Below are positions 1 through 5,857 of a DNA stretch of 12,715 nucleotides, one piece after another. This stretch comes from Coriobacteriia bacterium (GTDB taxonomy: Bacteria; Actinomycetota; Coriobacteriia; Coriobacteriales; UBA8131), in NCBI GenBank assembly GCA_009781535.1, contig WQXX01000017.1, positions 1 through 12,715 of the forward strand, written 5' to 3'. A program made the translations under genes and the position numbers. Positions within the stretch are counted from its first letter, which is position 1. Every line of letters starts with the position of its first letter. The notes below the pieces were generated by a model. The model had not been told where the DNA came from, searched no databases, and worked only from the letters and a program-made list of their open reading frames with translations.

Positions 1-206
1 CAAGCGACAATACCTTCACCCTTGAGGTCGGGCGGGTAAGCGATTCGCGCTTTGAGCGTATGGTCATGTTGAAGATTCCTGGCACAGAAAACTATCTGCA
101 ATGGCGGGTCGACAGACTTGTCAATCCTTTGGATGAAGCTCCAAAACGTGGCGAACGCTTGTGCATACGTATCCCTGAAGACCGGATCTCTCTGGTGACA
201 CGCTGA
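1..206 (+). CDS. C-terminal fragment of a rightward gene, possibly an ABC-transporter ATP-binding subunit
   Basis: An open frame enters from the left edge and ends at TGA 204-206, giving about 67 residues. The last part reads GERLCIRIPEDRISLVTR. A beta-rich segment ending in a 'GerlrlsIPedrIsLv'-like strand resembles the TOBE domain that closes ATP-binding subunits of molybdate- or sugar-type ABC transporters. That is a resemblance only: no Walker motifs or signature sequence are in view, since they would lie upstream of the window. A hairpin at 332-371 is a plausible end for its transcript. The coding call is fairly safe because of the uninterrupted frame and balanced composition; the family call is weak. 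Confidence 0.5.
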   Translation, partial: SDNTFTLEVGRVSDSRFERMVMLKIPGTENYLQWRVDRLVNPLDEAPKRGERLCIRIPEDRISLVTR

Positions 207-331
207 AGCAAACAAAAACCTATTCCAGTGTCTCCCGATTCTATGCTGAAACGGCTTTTTAGGGTCGTAACTCTGGATTGCCGCATCGTGTTACTCCGTA
301 GCACTACTTGCGATGATGTGCGAGCAACAGG

Positions 332-371
332 AACGGCTCCGTTCACCTCTGATGAGGTCAACGGAGCCGTT
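332..371 (+). terminator. Terminator-like hairpin after the left-edge gene
   Basis: AACGGCTCCGTT (332-343) pairs perfectly with AACGGAGCCGTT (360-371). The stem continues inward through one mismatch to CACCTC/GAGGTC, with loop TGAT. The following TTTCGCTTT is T-rich but interrupted. It lies 125 bases after the stop of the left-edge gene, so it may end that transcript. Confidence 0.55.
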
Positions 372-428
372 TCGCTTTGCCGAGTTAGCCAGAAAGGAGA
401 GAAAGGGCTTACAGCACAGCTTGACGAA

Positions 429-519
429 GTCGGAACGGAAGACAGGGGAGAAAGAGTGAAGGAACGAGTTACGAGGAGGAGGATGTAACTCTATTTTTTA
501 CGCTGTCTTCCGACCCGAC
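429..519. repeat. Nested inverted repeat with an inner terminator-like hairpin
   Basis: Outer arms: GTCGGAACGGAAGACAG (429-445) against CTGTCTTCCGACCCGAC (503-519), 15 of 17 bases complementary. Inner arms: GAGTTAC (466-472) and GTAACTC (485-491), a perfect 7-bp stem around a 12-base purine loop, GAGGAGGAGGAT. Read rightward, the inner stem is followed by TATTTTTTA (492-500), as in an intrinsic terminator. Read leftward, the loop becomes ATCCTCCTCCTC, a C-rich sequence complementary to a Shine-Dalgarno site. Either strand could therefore give a structured RNA; no function is proven. Confidence 0.5.
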
Positions 520-576
520 TCCTATGCAAGAAGCATCTGCAACGTTTCTTCTTACGTATCTACATACTACCCCCCT

Positions 577-606
577 GTTATCCACATGTGGTCAGATACA
601 TGTCAA
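577..606 (-). promoter_or_regulatory. Candidate leftward promoter overlapping a DnaA box
   Basis: On the minus strand a consensus -35 TTGACA (606-601) is followed, after 18 bases, by GATAAC (582-577), which matches the -10 consensus at four of six positions. Transcription would begin near 570 and run through the nested inverted repeat at 519-429. No protein gene lies downstream on this strand before the window edge. Confidence 0.35.
578..586 (+). promoter_or_regulatory. Perfect DnaA box TTATCCACA
   Basis: The 9-mer TTATCCACA matches the canonical DnaA binding site exactly. It sits inside a small palindromic setting (CCACATGTGG at 582-591) and overlaps the -10 hexamer of the candidate leftward promoter. 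Only this single box was noticed, so it is not evidence of an origin; a DnaA-controlled promoter or titration site fits better. A 9-mer can also occur by chance. Confidence 0.45.
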
Positions 607-750
607 CAAATTGCAAAAACTGGAGGAATACTTTCAAATTTGTCATTCAATTAAGCCATTATTGCCAATAGCAGGCCTTAGCCTCTGCCATCATGGTATA
701 ACGCCTTAGACAACTGAGGAATAAATCGGCGCTTTTTTGAGGTCAGCGAC

Positions 751-774
751 AGATAATTCTTTCAGATAATTCTT
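751..774. repeat. Short direct repeat AGATAATTCTT
   Basis: AGATAATTCTT occurs at 751-761 and again at 764-774, 13 bp apart. The second copy touches the stop codon of the leftward operon's last gene. Probably a small local duplication. Confidence 0.5.
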
Positions 775-2024
775 CAGGATTTTGATACCAGCAAATCAAA
801 GCCCGAGCATTTTAAGGTGGCAGATTCAAGATATAAAATGAGCTGCTCTCCCGTGGGGAGGTTGTAGATGTAGAGCTTGTATGAGCCTGAATCGATGATC
901 ATTGGAGAAGGCGCCATCTGCTCGACCTCGGGCAAGACCTCGTCTTCTGGTGATTGGATCGGCAGCAGCTGGATATACGAGTAACCATAGCGGGTCTCGT
1001 AGTACAACTCGAGCTGCCTGAAAACCGTGAACAGCGTCTGCTGGTTGATAAGCAACGCCTCTCGGGAGAAAACATATGCGAAAGACCAGATATTCTTATC
1101 CTCCTCGACGGGAGGCCGATCGACGGTTACACCTGCGGGGTTTGGCGTACTGCCATTTTCTCCATTGGCGCCTGTTGTGTTACCCTGACCTTCTCCGGTT
1201 GTGCCATCACCAGTTGTGCCATCTCCGGTTGTGCCATCGCCAGTTGTGCCATCACCGGTTGTGCCATCACCAGTTGTGCCGTCGCCGGTTGTCTCATCGC
1301 CAGTTGTACCATCACCGGGCGTACCGTCGCCTTCTTGCGATGAATACCCAGCTAAGCCGTCTTCATTCTCTTCCGGCTCAACTGGCGGATCATCGATCCC
1401 TGGCTCTACTATCTCTGGTGTTGTTGGTAAACCGATAGGCGATTCAACGCTTATGTCATACCAAACAGGCGACAAAGTATGGAAGGAAATTGCAATACCT
1501 TCAAGACTAACAGCGCAGCGCAAATCGGGTACTCTATCGCCATCGATGTCATAATCCACAAGGACATAACAAGCCGTACCATCAACATCGGACAAGTCAA
1601 GGTAATTAAATGAGTCGATGATGTCTCGGTAATAGGCAGTTGGACTCTTGTCCATCTTTAGACCGTAATTGCACATGCTACTCAGAATGAAGGAGGGTAT
1701 ATTATTGCTGTACAGGAACTCTCTTTGATACGTAGTCAACGGATGGAGCAGCTCCTCGGCGTAGTAATCCCAGGGGTAGCTTCCATTCGGATTCTCAAGG
1801 ACGTATTCCTTTTCGGGTTCTGTTAGTTGGATCATGTCGTTTTTATAGAAATCAAGATAGGGATACATTACGGTAGGCAGCATGTAGCCACCGGCGATAA
1901 TGACTGCCGCCGACACAAAGGTGATCAGATTGTTCAGCGTCCTGAAGCCTCGACCTGAGCGTTTCTTCTTGCTGGTAGCGGAAACAACAGGCTCCTGGAT
2001 TTCTATCTTTGTTTCATCAGCCAT
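774..2024 (-). CDS. Membrane-anchored protein of unknown function with a GDGTT repeat tract, third gene of the two-component operon
   Basis: A 416-residue protein not recognised as a named family. Residues 1-28 are polar and basic (cytoplasmic); about 31-56 form one membrane segment, so most of the chain should lie outside the cell. Residues 60-200 look folded and contain VDYDIDGDRVPD (156-167), which matches a DxDxDG calcium-binding loop. Residues 201-300 are a Pro/Glu/Gly/Thr-rich linker with nine GDGT(T/P) pentapeptides (232-276). A second folded part, 310-416, closes the protein. The ATG lies inside the end of the kinase gene: an 8-base overlap (2017-2024) with GAGGTG upstream as ribosome-binding site, so translation is probably coupled. 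The context suggests an extracytoplasmic partner or target of the kinase; that is inference. Confidence 0.8.
   Translation of the reverse strand: MADETKIEIQEPVVSATSKKKRSGRGFRTLNNLITFVSAAVIIAGGYMLPTVMYPYLDFYKNDMIQLTEPEKEYVLENPNGSYPWDYYAEELLHPLTTYQREFLYSNNIPSFILSSMCNYGLKMDKSPTAYYRDIIDSFNYLDLSDVDGTACYVLVDYDIDGDRVPDLRCAVSLEGIAISFHTLSPVWYDISVESPIGLPTTPEIVEPGIDDPPVEPEENEDGLAGYSSQEGDGTPGDGTTGDETTGDGTTGDGTTGDGTTGDGTTGDGTTGDGTTGEGQGNTTGANGENGSTPNPAGVTVDRPPVEEDKNIWSFAYVFSREALLINQQTLFTVFRQLELYYETRYGYSYIQLLPIQSPEDEVLPEVEQMAPSPMIIDSGSYKLYIYNLPTGEQLILYLESATLKCSGFDLLVSKS
1197..1331 (-). repeat. 15-bp tandem repeat encoding nine GDGTT pentapeptides
   Basis: Nine uninterrupted 15-bp units encode GDGTT or close variants (GDGTP, GDETT). 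On the plus strand successive units start alternately with GGTTGT and AGTTGT, so the array also has a 30-bp period, suggesting expansion by pairs of units. Copies are close to identical at DNA level, as expected for a recently expanding array. Copy number should vary between strains by slippage or unequal crossing-over, changing the linker length in steps of 5 or 10 residues. Confidence 0.9.
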
Positions 2025-3498
2025 TGTCAGTCACCTCGTCAAAAGCAACACTGACACTGGTGCCTTTTCCAAGTTCGCTTGTAATCTTCAGTTCTGTGCC
2101 ATGGATCCGTGCAATCTCGGCGCATAATGCCAGACCAAGGCCAGCGCCACCGTGTTTGCGAGTGCGTGCCTTATCAAGCATGTAGAAAGGCTCGGTAAGC
2201 AGAGGAATCTGATCTTCTGGAATACCGATGCCTTCATCGACGACCTGCAGGATCACGCGATTGTCCTGGAGGGATTCGATAAGATAGATGATGCCGTTTG
2301 GGTTTGACGCCTTGAGGCTGTTATCAATCAGGTTATAGATGAGGGACTTGACTAATTCCCGATCGACATTGATATAAGCTCTTCTTCGCGGCAAGACGAC
2401 GACCAGCTTGATCTCGTTGCTCTCAATAATCGGCTGCAGGGTTGTGACCAACTCATGGATCAACTCATGAACCTCAGCCTTCGCCAGGGGGATATCCGGG
2501 GTGCCCAGGGTCAGAAGCTCCATAAGTCTTCCCGATAATCCCTGCAGCCGTTTTGTCTCATTCACGATGACATTTGCATAACTGATACGTTCAAGATCAG
2601 AGACTTCCCGCTTGATGCGCAGGATATCTGCAAAACCAAGGATGGAGGTCAGTGGGGTCTTCATCTCGTGAGCCAGGTTACCGATAAAAATCCGCCGTGA
2701 CTCAGCGAGACGTTCCAGCTCGATGATGTTGTGCTCTATCGAGTCAGCCATGGTATTAAAGTCGCGGGCGACTTCTGAGACTTCGTCATTACCCGTAACC
2801 GTCGCACGGTTATCCAGATCTCCCTGAGCGATCATGTGCGTCGTACTGCTCAAGTTACGAAGCGGCGTCAGCAAACCAAACACTAAAGCTACAAGCAGGC
2901 CGGCAACGATAAGAGCGGAGACGATGCCGATAATCCGGATCTGGTTAAAGCCCGCGCGGTACAGGTCGTACGTTGATGAGATATCAGTTATGCTGATCAG
3001 TTGGTAGGTGCGCTCATTCAGGATAGTTGTTGAGACGATAAGGAGAAGGGTCTTTCCGTCCTCTTCGACGATCGCCGATGTGTAGTCGGGCTGCGCGAGC
3101 AAATCGAGGTCCGCTCCAACAAAGCCTCCAAGCTTCGAATATACCAGAACTCCATCCCGATAAAGAGAAAGACTGACGGTGTCGCTTTCCCGTCGCTGGG
3201 CCACATCAAGCACAACCGCCAGGGTCTCCTCGTCCCCTAAGGGAGTGACCCGCTCGATGATCTGTGTAATGGTGACCATGTTCTGGAACTCAGCAATAAG
3301 GGAACTGTGACGTGATGACGAGTTCTGTTGTTCGCGCTCTATTGCCAGGCGATGGTTGGAGAATTGCAATGCCAACGAGGTGACATTGACCACGATGATA
3401 ACGAGGGCAAGTGTAAGCAGGAATATCTTCTGCCAGAGCCTCAAGAGTTCTTTTGGCTCTCTAGTCGATACCCAAGACGGGGAATGGTGAGCAGGCAT
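2017..3498 (-). CDS. Membrane sensor histidine kinase
   Basis: A 493-residue class I histidine kinase, partner of the adjacent response regulator. In order: membrane segment 1 (about 25-45), an extracytoplasmic sensor region (about 46-188), membrane segment 2 (about 189-211), HAMP linker (about 212-264), the dimerisation/phosphoacceptor box NLAHEMKTPL with His277, then the ATP-binding domain with the N box (N389, N393), the G1 motif DEGIGIP (421-427) and the G2 motif HGGAGLGLAL (449-458). All catalytic motifs look intact. The ATG at 3498 would overlap the regulator gene by 58 bases and has no strong ribosome-binding site. A TTG at 3444, which overlaps the regulator's stop as TTGA, still leaves both membrane segments and is a reasonable alternative start (475 residues). 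The signal sensed is unknown. Confidence 0.93.
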   Translation of the reverse strand: MPAHHSPSWVSTREPKELLRLWQKIFLLTLALVIIVVNVTSLALQFSNHRLAIEREQQNSSSRHSSLIAEFQNMVTITQIIERVTPLGDEETLAVVLDVAQRRESDTVSLSLYRDGVLVYSKLGGFVGADLDLLAQPDYTSAIVEEDGKTLLLIVSTTILNERTYQLISITDISSTYDLYRAGFNQIRIIGIVSALIVAGLLVALVFGLLTPLRNLSSTTHMIAQGDLDNRATVTGNDEVSEVARDFNTMADSIEHNIIELERLAESRRIFIGNLAHEMKTPLTSILGFADILRIKREVSDLERISYANVIVNETKRLQGLSGRLMELLTLGTPDIPLAKAEVHELIHELVTTLQPIIESNEIKLVVVLPRRRAYINVDRELVKSLIYNLIDNSLKASNPNGIIYLIESLQDNRVILQVVDEGIGIPEDQIPLLTEPFYMLDKARTRKHGGAGLGLALCAEIARIHGTELKITSELGKGTSVSVAFDEVTDNG

Positions 3499-4124
3499 TC
3501 ATGAAGCCCCAGCTTCTTACGGATCTGCTGCACATGGGTATCGACCGTGCGGGTCTCTCCACTGAAGCTGTAGCCCCATACCGCCGAAAGCAGGCGCTCG
3601 CGCGTTAAAGCGATGTCGATGTTTTTGATAAAGAACACCAGAAGGTCGAACTCCTTTGGAGTGAGCACAACCGGGGTTCCATTCATGGTCACCTCATGTC
3701 GTTCGACTTCGACAGTGATGTTGTGATACACCAAGGTCGTGTCGGCCAGATGGGTTCTTCTCAATACAACTTCGATCCGTGCGAGCAGCTCTACCGCCTC
3801 AAAGGGTTTGACGATGTAATCCTCAGCGCCCATCCGCAATCCCTTGACCTTGCTAGGCACATCAGCCATTGCAGTAAGGAAGATGACTGGCGTGGAAATG
3901 TCGCCTTTGCTTTCAAACACTTGGAAGCCATCAAGTTTGGGAAGCATGATGTCGAGGAGAATGAGATCGTAACCTCCGCTTGCGATTTCGACGAGCGCGC
4001 GCGCTCCATCGCCAGCGACCTTGCTCGTATAGCCGCCGATGGCGAGCGCGGCTTCAATCATGCGAGCGATGTTTTCGTCATCTTCGACGATAAGTATGTG
4101 TGCCGGCACGAGTCCTCGTTTCAT
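3441..4124 (-). CDS. OmpR/PhoB-family response regulator
   Basis: From the ATG at 4124 this is 227 residues: a receiver domain and a winged-helix DNA-binding domain. The receiver shows the acidic pair in HILIVEDDENIAR, the phosphoacceptor Asp in LLDIMLPKLDGF (Asp58 from this start), the switch Thr in FLTAMAD and the conserved Lys in DYIVKPFE. The C-terminal half has LTPKEFDLL, RTVDTHVQQIRKKLG and GYRL, typical of the OmpR wing. Upstream TTG (4151) and downstream GTG (4109, preceded by GAGGA) are other possible starts; the receiver begins a few residues after the GTG. First gene of the leftward operon, divergent from ftsZ. Direct repeats at 4239-4304 are candidate binding sites. Confidence 0.94.
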   Translation of the reverse strand: MKRGLVPAHILIVEDDENIARMIEAALAIGGYTSKVAGDGARALVEIASGGYDLILLDIMLPKLDGFQVFESKGDISTPVIFLTAMADVPSKVKGLRMGAEDYIVKPFEAVELLARIEVVLRRTHLADTTLVYHNITVEVERHEVTMNGTPVVLTPKEFDLLVFFIKNIDIALTRERLLSAVWGYSFSGETRTVDTHVQQIRKKLGLHECLLTIPRLGYRLESQKNS

Positions 4125-4171
4125 TGATCGGCGTACTGAACCGATTAGCAATAACGTCTATAGCGCTTGAT

Positions 4172-4177
4172 ATTGTA
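4172..4177 (-). promoter_or_regulatory. Candidate -10 of the two-component operon promoter
   Basis: TACAAT on the minus strand is a good -10 hexamer 48 bases before the regulator's ATG. The -35 position (17-bp spacing) reads CTGCGT, a poor match, as expected if an activator is needed. The nearer AGGGTGTGTCTAT repeat would be centred roughly 80 bases upstream of the inferred start site. Confidence 0.35.
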
Positions 4178-4238
4178 CCACCCTGTCGAGAAAAACGCAG
4201 ACAGCAGGTAAACCGTATGGAATCAGCTACCCGATAGG

Positions 4239-4304
4239 AGGGTGTGTCTATCTTTTCATACCTGATTCGAAGAATGGCCAAATCACCCTTCAGGGTGTGT
4301 CTAT
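4239..4304. repeat. Pair of 13-bp direct repeats in the divergent control region
   Basis: AGGGTGTGTCTAT occurs at 4239-4251 and at 4292-4304; similarity continues as nTTT. The start-to-start distance is 53 bp, close to five helical turns, so both copies face the same side of the DNA. The second copy is also part of a small dyad, CACCCT-TC-AGGGTG (4284-4297). OmpR-type regulators usually bind direct repeats, so the product of the gene at 3441-4124 is the natural candidate ligand. This is inference from position and arrangement. Confidence 0.55.
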
Positions 4305-4349
4305 GTTTGTAATTTGTCAAATATTAAAGCATAAATATCGTTCCTGCTA

Positions 4350-4377
4350 TTGACCGGCGTTCGGTAACTGGTAATAT
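4350..4377 (+). promoter_or_regulatory. Candidate ftsZ promoter
   Basis: TTGACC (4350-4355), a 16-bp spacer, then TAATAT (4372-4377) form a good housekeeping-type promoter. Transcription would begin near 4384, leaving a leader of about 134 bases. The ten-base motif TCAAATATTA occurs both upstream (4317-4326) and just after the -10 (4378-4387), and CCGATAGGA occurs at 4231-4239 and 4443-4451. Confidence 0.55.
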
Positions 4378-4517
4378 TCAAATATTAGGAAAATATCTAG
4401 GTTTTTCAGCATGGTTTAGCATACCGTCGGCTACTTTGCCATCCGATAGGACGCGGATTGTCAGTCGAGGCGCAGTAGTCAAATATGTTGAGACACGTGA
4501 AGCTGATGGAGGGTATA

Positions 4518-5648
4518 ATGCCAGATCACTATGGTAGGGAACACCTGGCCGTCATAAAGGTCGTCGGCGTAGGTGGAGGTGGCTCCAACGCAGTCAACCG
4601 TATGGTCGAAGCAGGGATCAAAGGCGTTGAGTTTGTGGCGATCAATACCGATCGCCAAGCCTTGCTTATGTCGGATGCCGATCAAACCGTGCACATCGGT
4701 GAGGATCTGACCCGAGGGCTCGGCGCTGGCGCCAACCCCGAAATCGGGGCACAGGCAGCAGAGGAGAGCCGCGGTATCATCCGTGACGCCCTTGCCGGGG
4801 CTGACATGGTCTTTGTCACCGCGGGAGAAGGCGGTGGCACAGGGACCGGCGCTGCTCCGATTGTTGCAGAGATCGCGCGCCATGACATCGGTGCGCTGAC
4901 GGTTGGTGTAGTCACCAAGCCCTTTGGTTTTGAAGGGCGCAAGCGTAAGATGCAGGCTGAAGATGGAATCATGCTTCTGGCTCAAAACGTCGATACGCTT
5001 ATCGTCATCCCCAATGACCGTCTACTCCAGATTGTCGAAAAGAAGACGTCTATGCTTGACGCCTTCCGCATCGCAGATGACATCCTGCGTCAAGGCACGC
5101 AAGGTATCACCGACCTTATCACGATTCCCGGGCTCATCAATCTCGACTTTGCAGATGTGCGTACCGTTATGAAGGATGCGGGAACCGCCATGATGGGCAT
5201 CGGAATCGCCTCTGGCGACAACCGTGCTGTCGAAGCGGCGACTCAGGCCATCTCGAGCAAGCTGCTCGAATCCTCGATCGTCGGCGCCAATCGTATTCTC
5301 GTATCCGTAGCTGGCGCCTCTGACATGAGCCTTATCGAGGTTTCTGAAGCCGCTGACACTGTAACAGAAGCTGCCGACCCAGACGCCATCATCATCTTCG
5401 GGTCTGTCATTGACGACACACTTGACAACCAGATTCGTGTTACCGTCATTGCGACTGGCTTCAGCGATAAGAATACGCAGGCAGCCTTGGACTTCAGCGC
5501 CATGTATCCGGCAATCCCAAGCTATATTGACGACGATTTACCTTCGATCCCTTACGCTCCGCCATTATCACATCGTCAGCAGCGACAGAATACCGTTGCC
5601 GGTTTTGATGAGGACTACATCCCAGATTTTTTGAGGCGCGGTTATTAA
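4518..5648 (+). CDS. ftsZ: Cell-division GTPase FtsZ
   Basis: FtsZ is the tubulin-like GTPase that forms the cytoplasmic division ring. From the ATG at 4518 it is 376 residues, a usual length. Visible motifs: the N-terminal nucleotide-binding loop VGVGGGGSNAVNRM, the tubulin signature GGGTGTGAAP (106-115), the T7 synergy loop NLDFADV with its catalytic acidic residues (208-214), and the C-terminal binding peptide DEDYIPDFLRR, which is where SepF and other partners bind. The linker between the folded part and that peptide is short, about 40 residues. The start is chosen because GGAGGG (4508-4513) lies 4 bases upstream; ATGs at 4485 and 4506 are in frame but less well placed. Division genes usually found upstream, such as ftsQ or mur genes, are not here; a divergent two-component system is. 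Confidence 0.98.
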   Translation: MPDHYGREHLAVIKVVGVGGGGSNAVNRMVEAGIKGVEFVAINTDRQALLMSDADQTVHIGEDLTRGLGAGANPEIGAQAAEESRGIIRDALAGADMVFVTAGEGGGTGTGAAPIVAEIARHDIGALTVGVVTKPFGFEGRKRKMQAEDGIMLLAQNVDTLIVIPNDRLLQIVEKKTSMLDAFRIADDILRQGTQGITDLITIPGLINLDFADVRTVMKDAGTAMMGIGIASGDNRAVEAATQAISSKLLESSIVGANRILVSVAGASDMSLIEVSEAADTVTEAADPDAIIIFGSVIDDTLDNQIRVTVIATGFSDKNTQAALDFSAMYPAIPSYIDDDLPSIPYAPPLSHRQQRQNTVAGFDEDYIPDFLRRGY

Positions 5649-5717
5649 TCGGAAGTTGTAATCGGAAGAATCCTTGATTGCGAAGCGTAATGCATGCAGA
5701 TGCAGACGCATCGAGAG

Positions 5718-5846
5718 GAGGACGCCGATTACCATCATGAGTCTCACTGACTGCGAACTGAGCATCGTTCACACAAGCAATCTGTAGCACATCCTCTAAG
5801 CCTTTCGATCTTGCTTGGGGTGATGGAGAAATCAATCGGCGTCTTT
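5718..5846 (+). promoter_or_regulatory. Possible structured RNA leader between ftsZ and yggS
   Basis: The arms GACGCCGATT (5721-5730) and AATCGGCGTC (5834-5843) are perfectly complementary, and pairing extends outward by G-U and A-U pairs to 5718/5846. Inside, CCATCA (5732-5737) pairs with TGATGG (5821-5826), and CAAGCAA (5774-5780) with TTGCTTG (5811-5817), so the helices nest as in a folded RNA. The outer arm ends three bases before the AGGA ribosome-binding site of yggS, so folding could affect its translation. No T-run follows, so this is not a terminator. No known riboswitch signature was recognised. Confidence 0.45.
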
Positions 5847-5857
5847 ACAGGATATTC

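Larger units (their letters stand above)
207..773. other. Gene-poor gap between the left-edge gene and the leftward operon
   Basis: No convincing protein gene is seen here; short open frames at 228-488 and 524-709 lack family character and good ribosome-binding sites. The gap holds a terminator-like hairpin (332-371), a nested inverted repeat with a T-run (429-519), a perfect DnaA 9-mer (578-586) overlapping a candidate leftward promoter (577-606), and a short direct repeat next to the end of the leftward operon (751-774). No clear terminator for the leftward operon was found. Confidence 0.6.

Noticed and set aside
578..586. Replication origin suggested by a DnaA box
   Set aside because: Only one perfect box noticed; no cluster, no clear AT-rich unwinding region, and neither dnaA nor dnaN nearby.
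524..709. 61-residue rightward open frame in the left gap
   Set aside because: No ribosome-binding site, no domain, and it crosses the DnaA box and promoter region.
1197..1331. Regular repeats considered as a CRISPR array
   Set aside because: Units are 15 bp, contiguous, without spacers, and encode a pentapeptide in frame.
1201..1554. Rightward frame with PSPVV repeats opposite the GDGTT tract
   Set aside because: A mirror of the 15-bp repeat on the other strand; the minus-strand frame has operon context, start signal and folded flanks.
5740..5790. 16-codon open frame ATG to TAG between ftsZ and yggS
   Set aside because: The purine-rich site upstream is about 14 bases too far and the frame lies within the paired leader; nothing supports translation.
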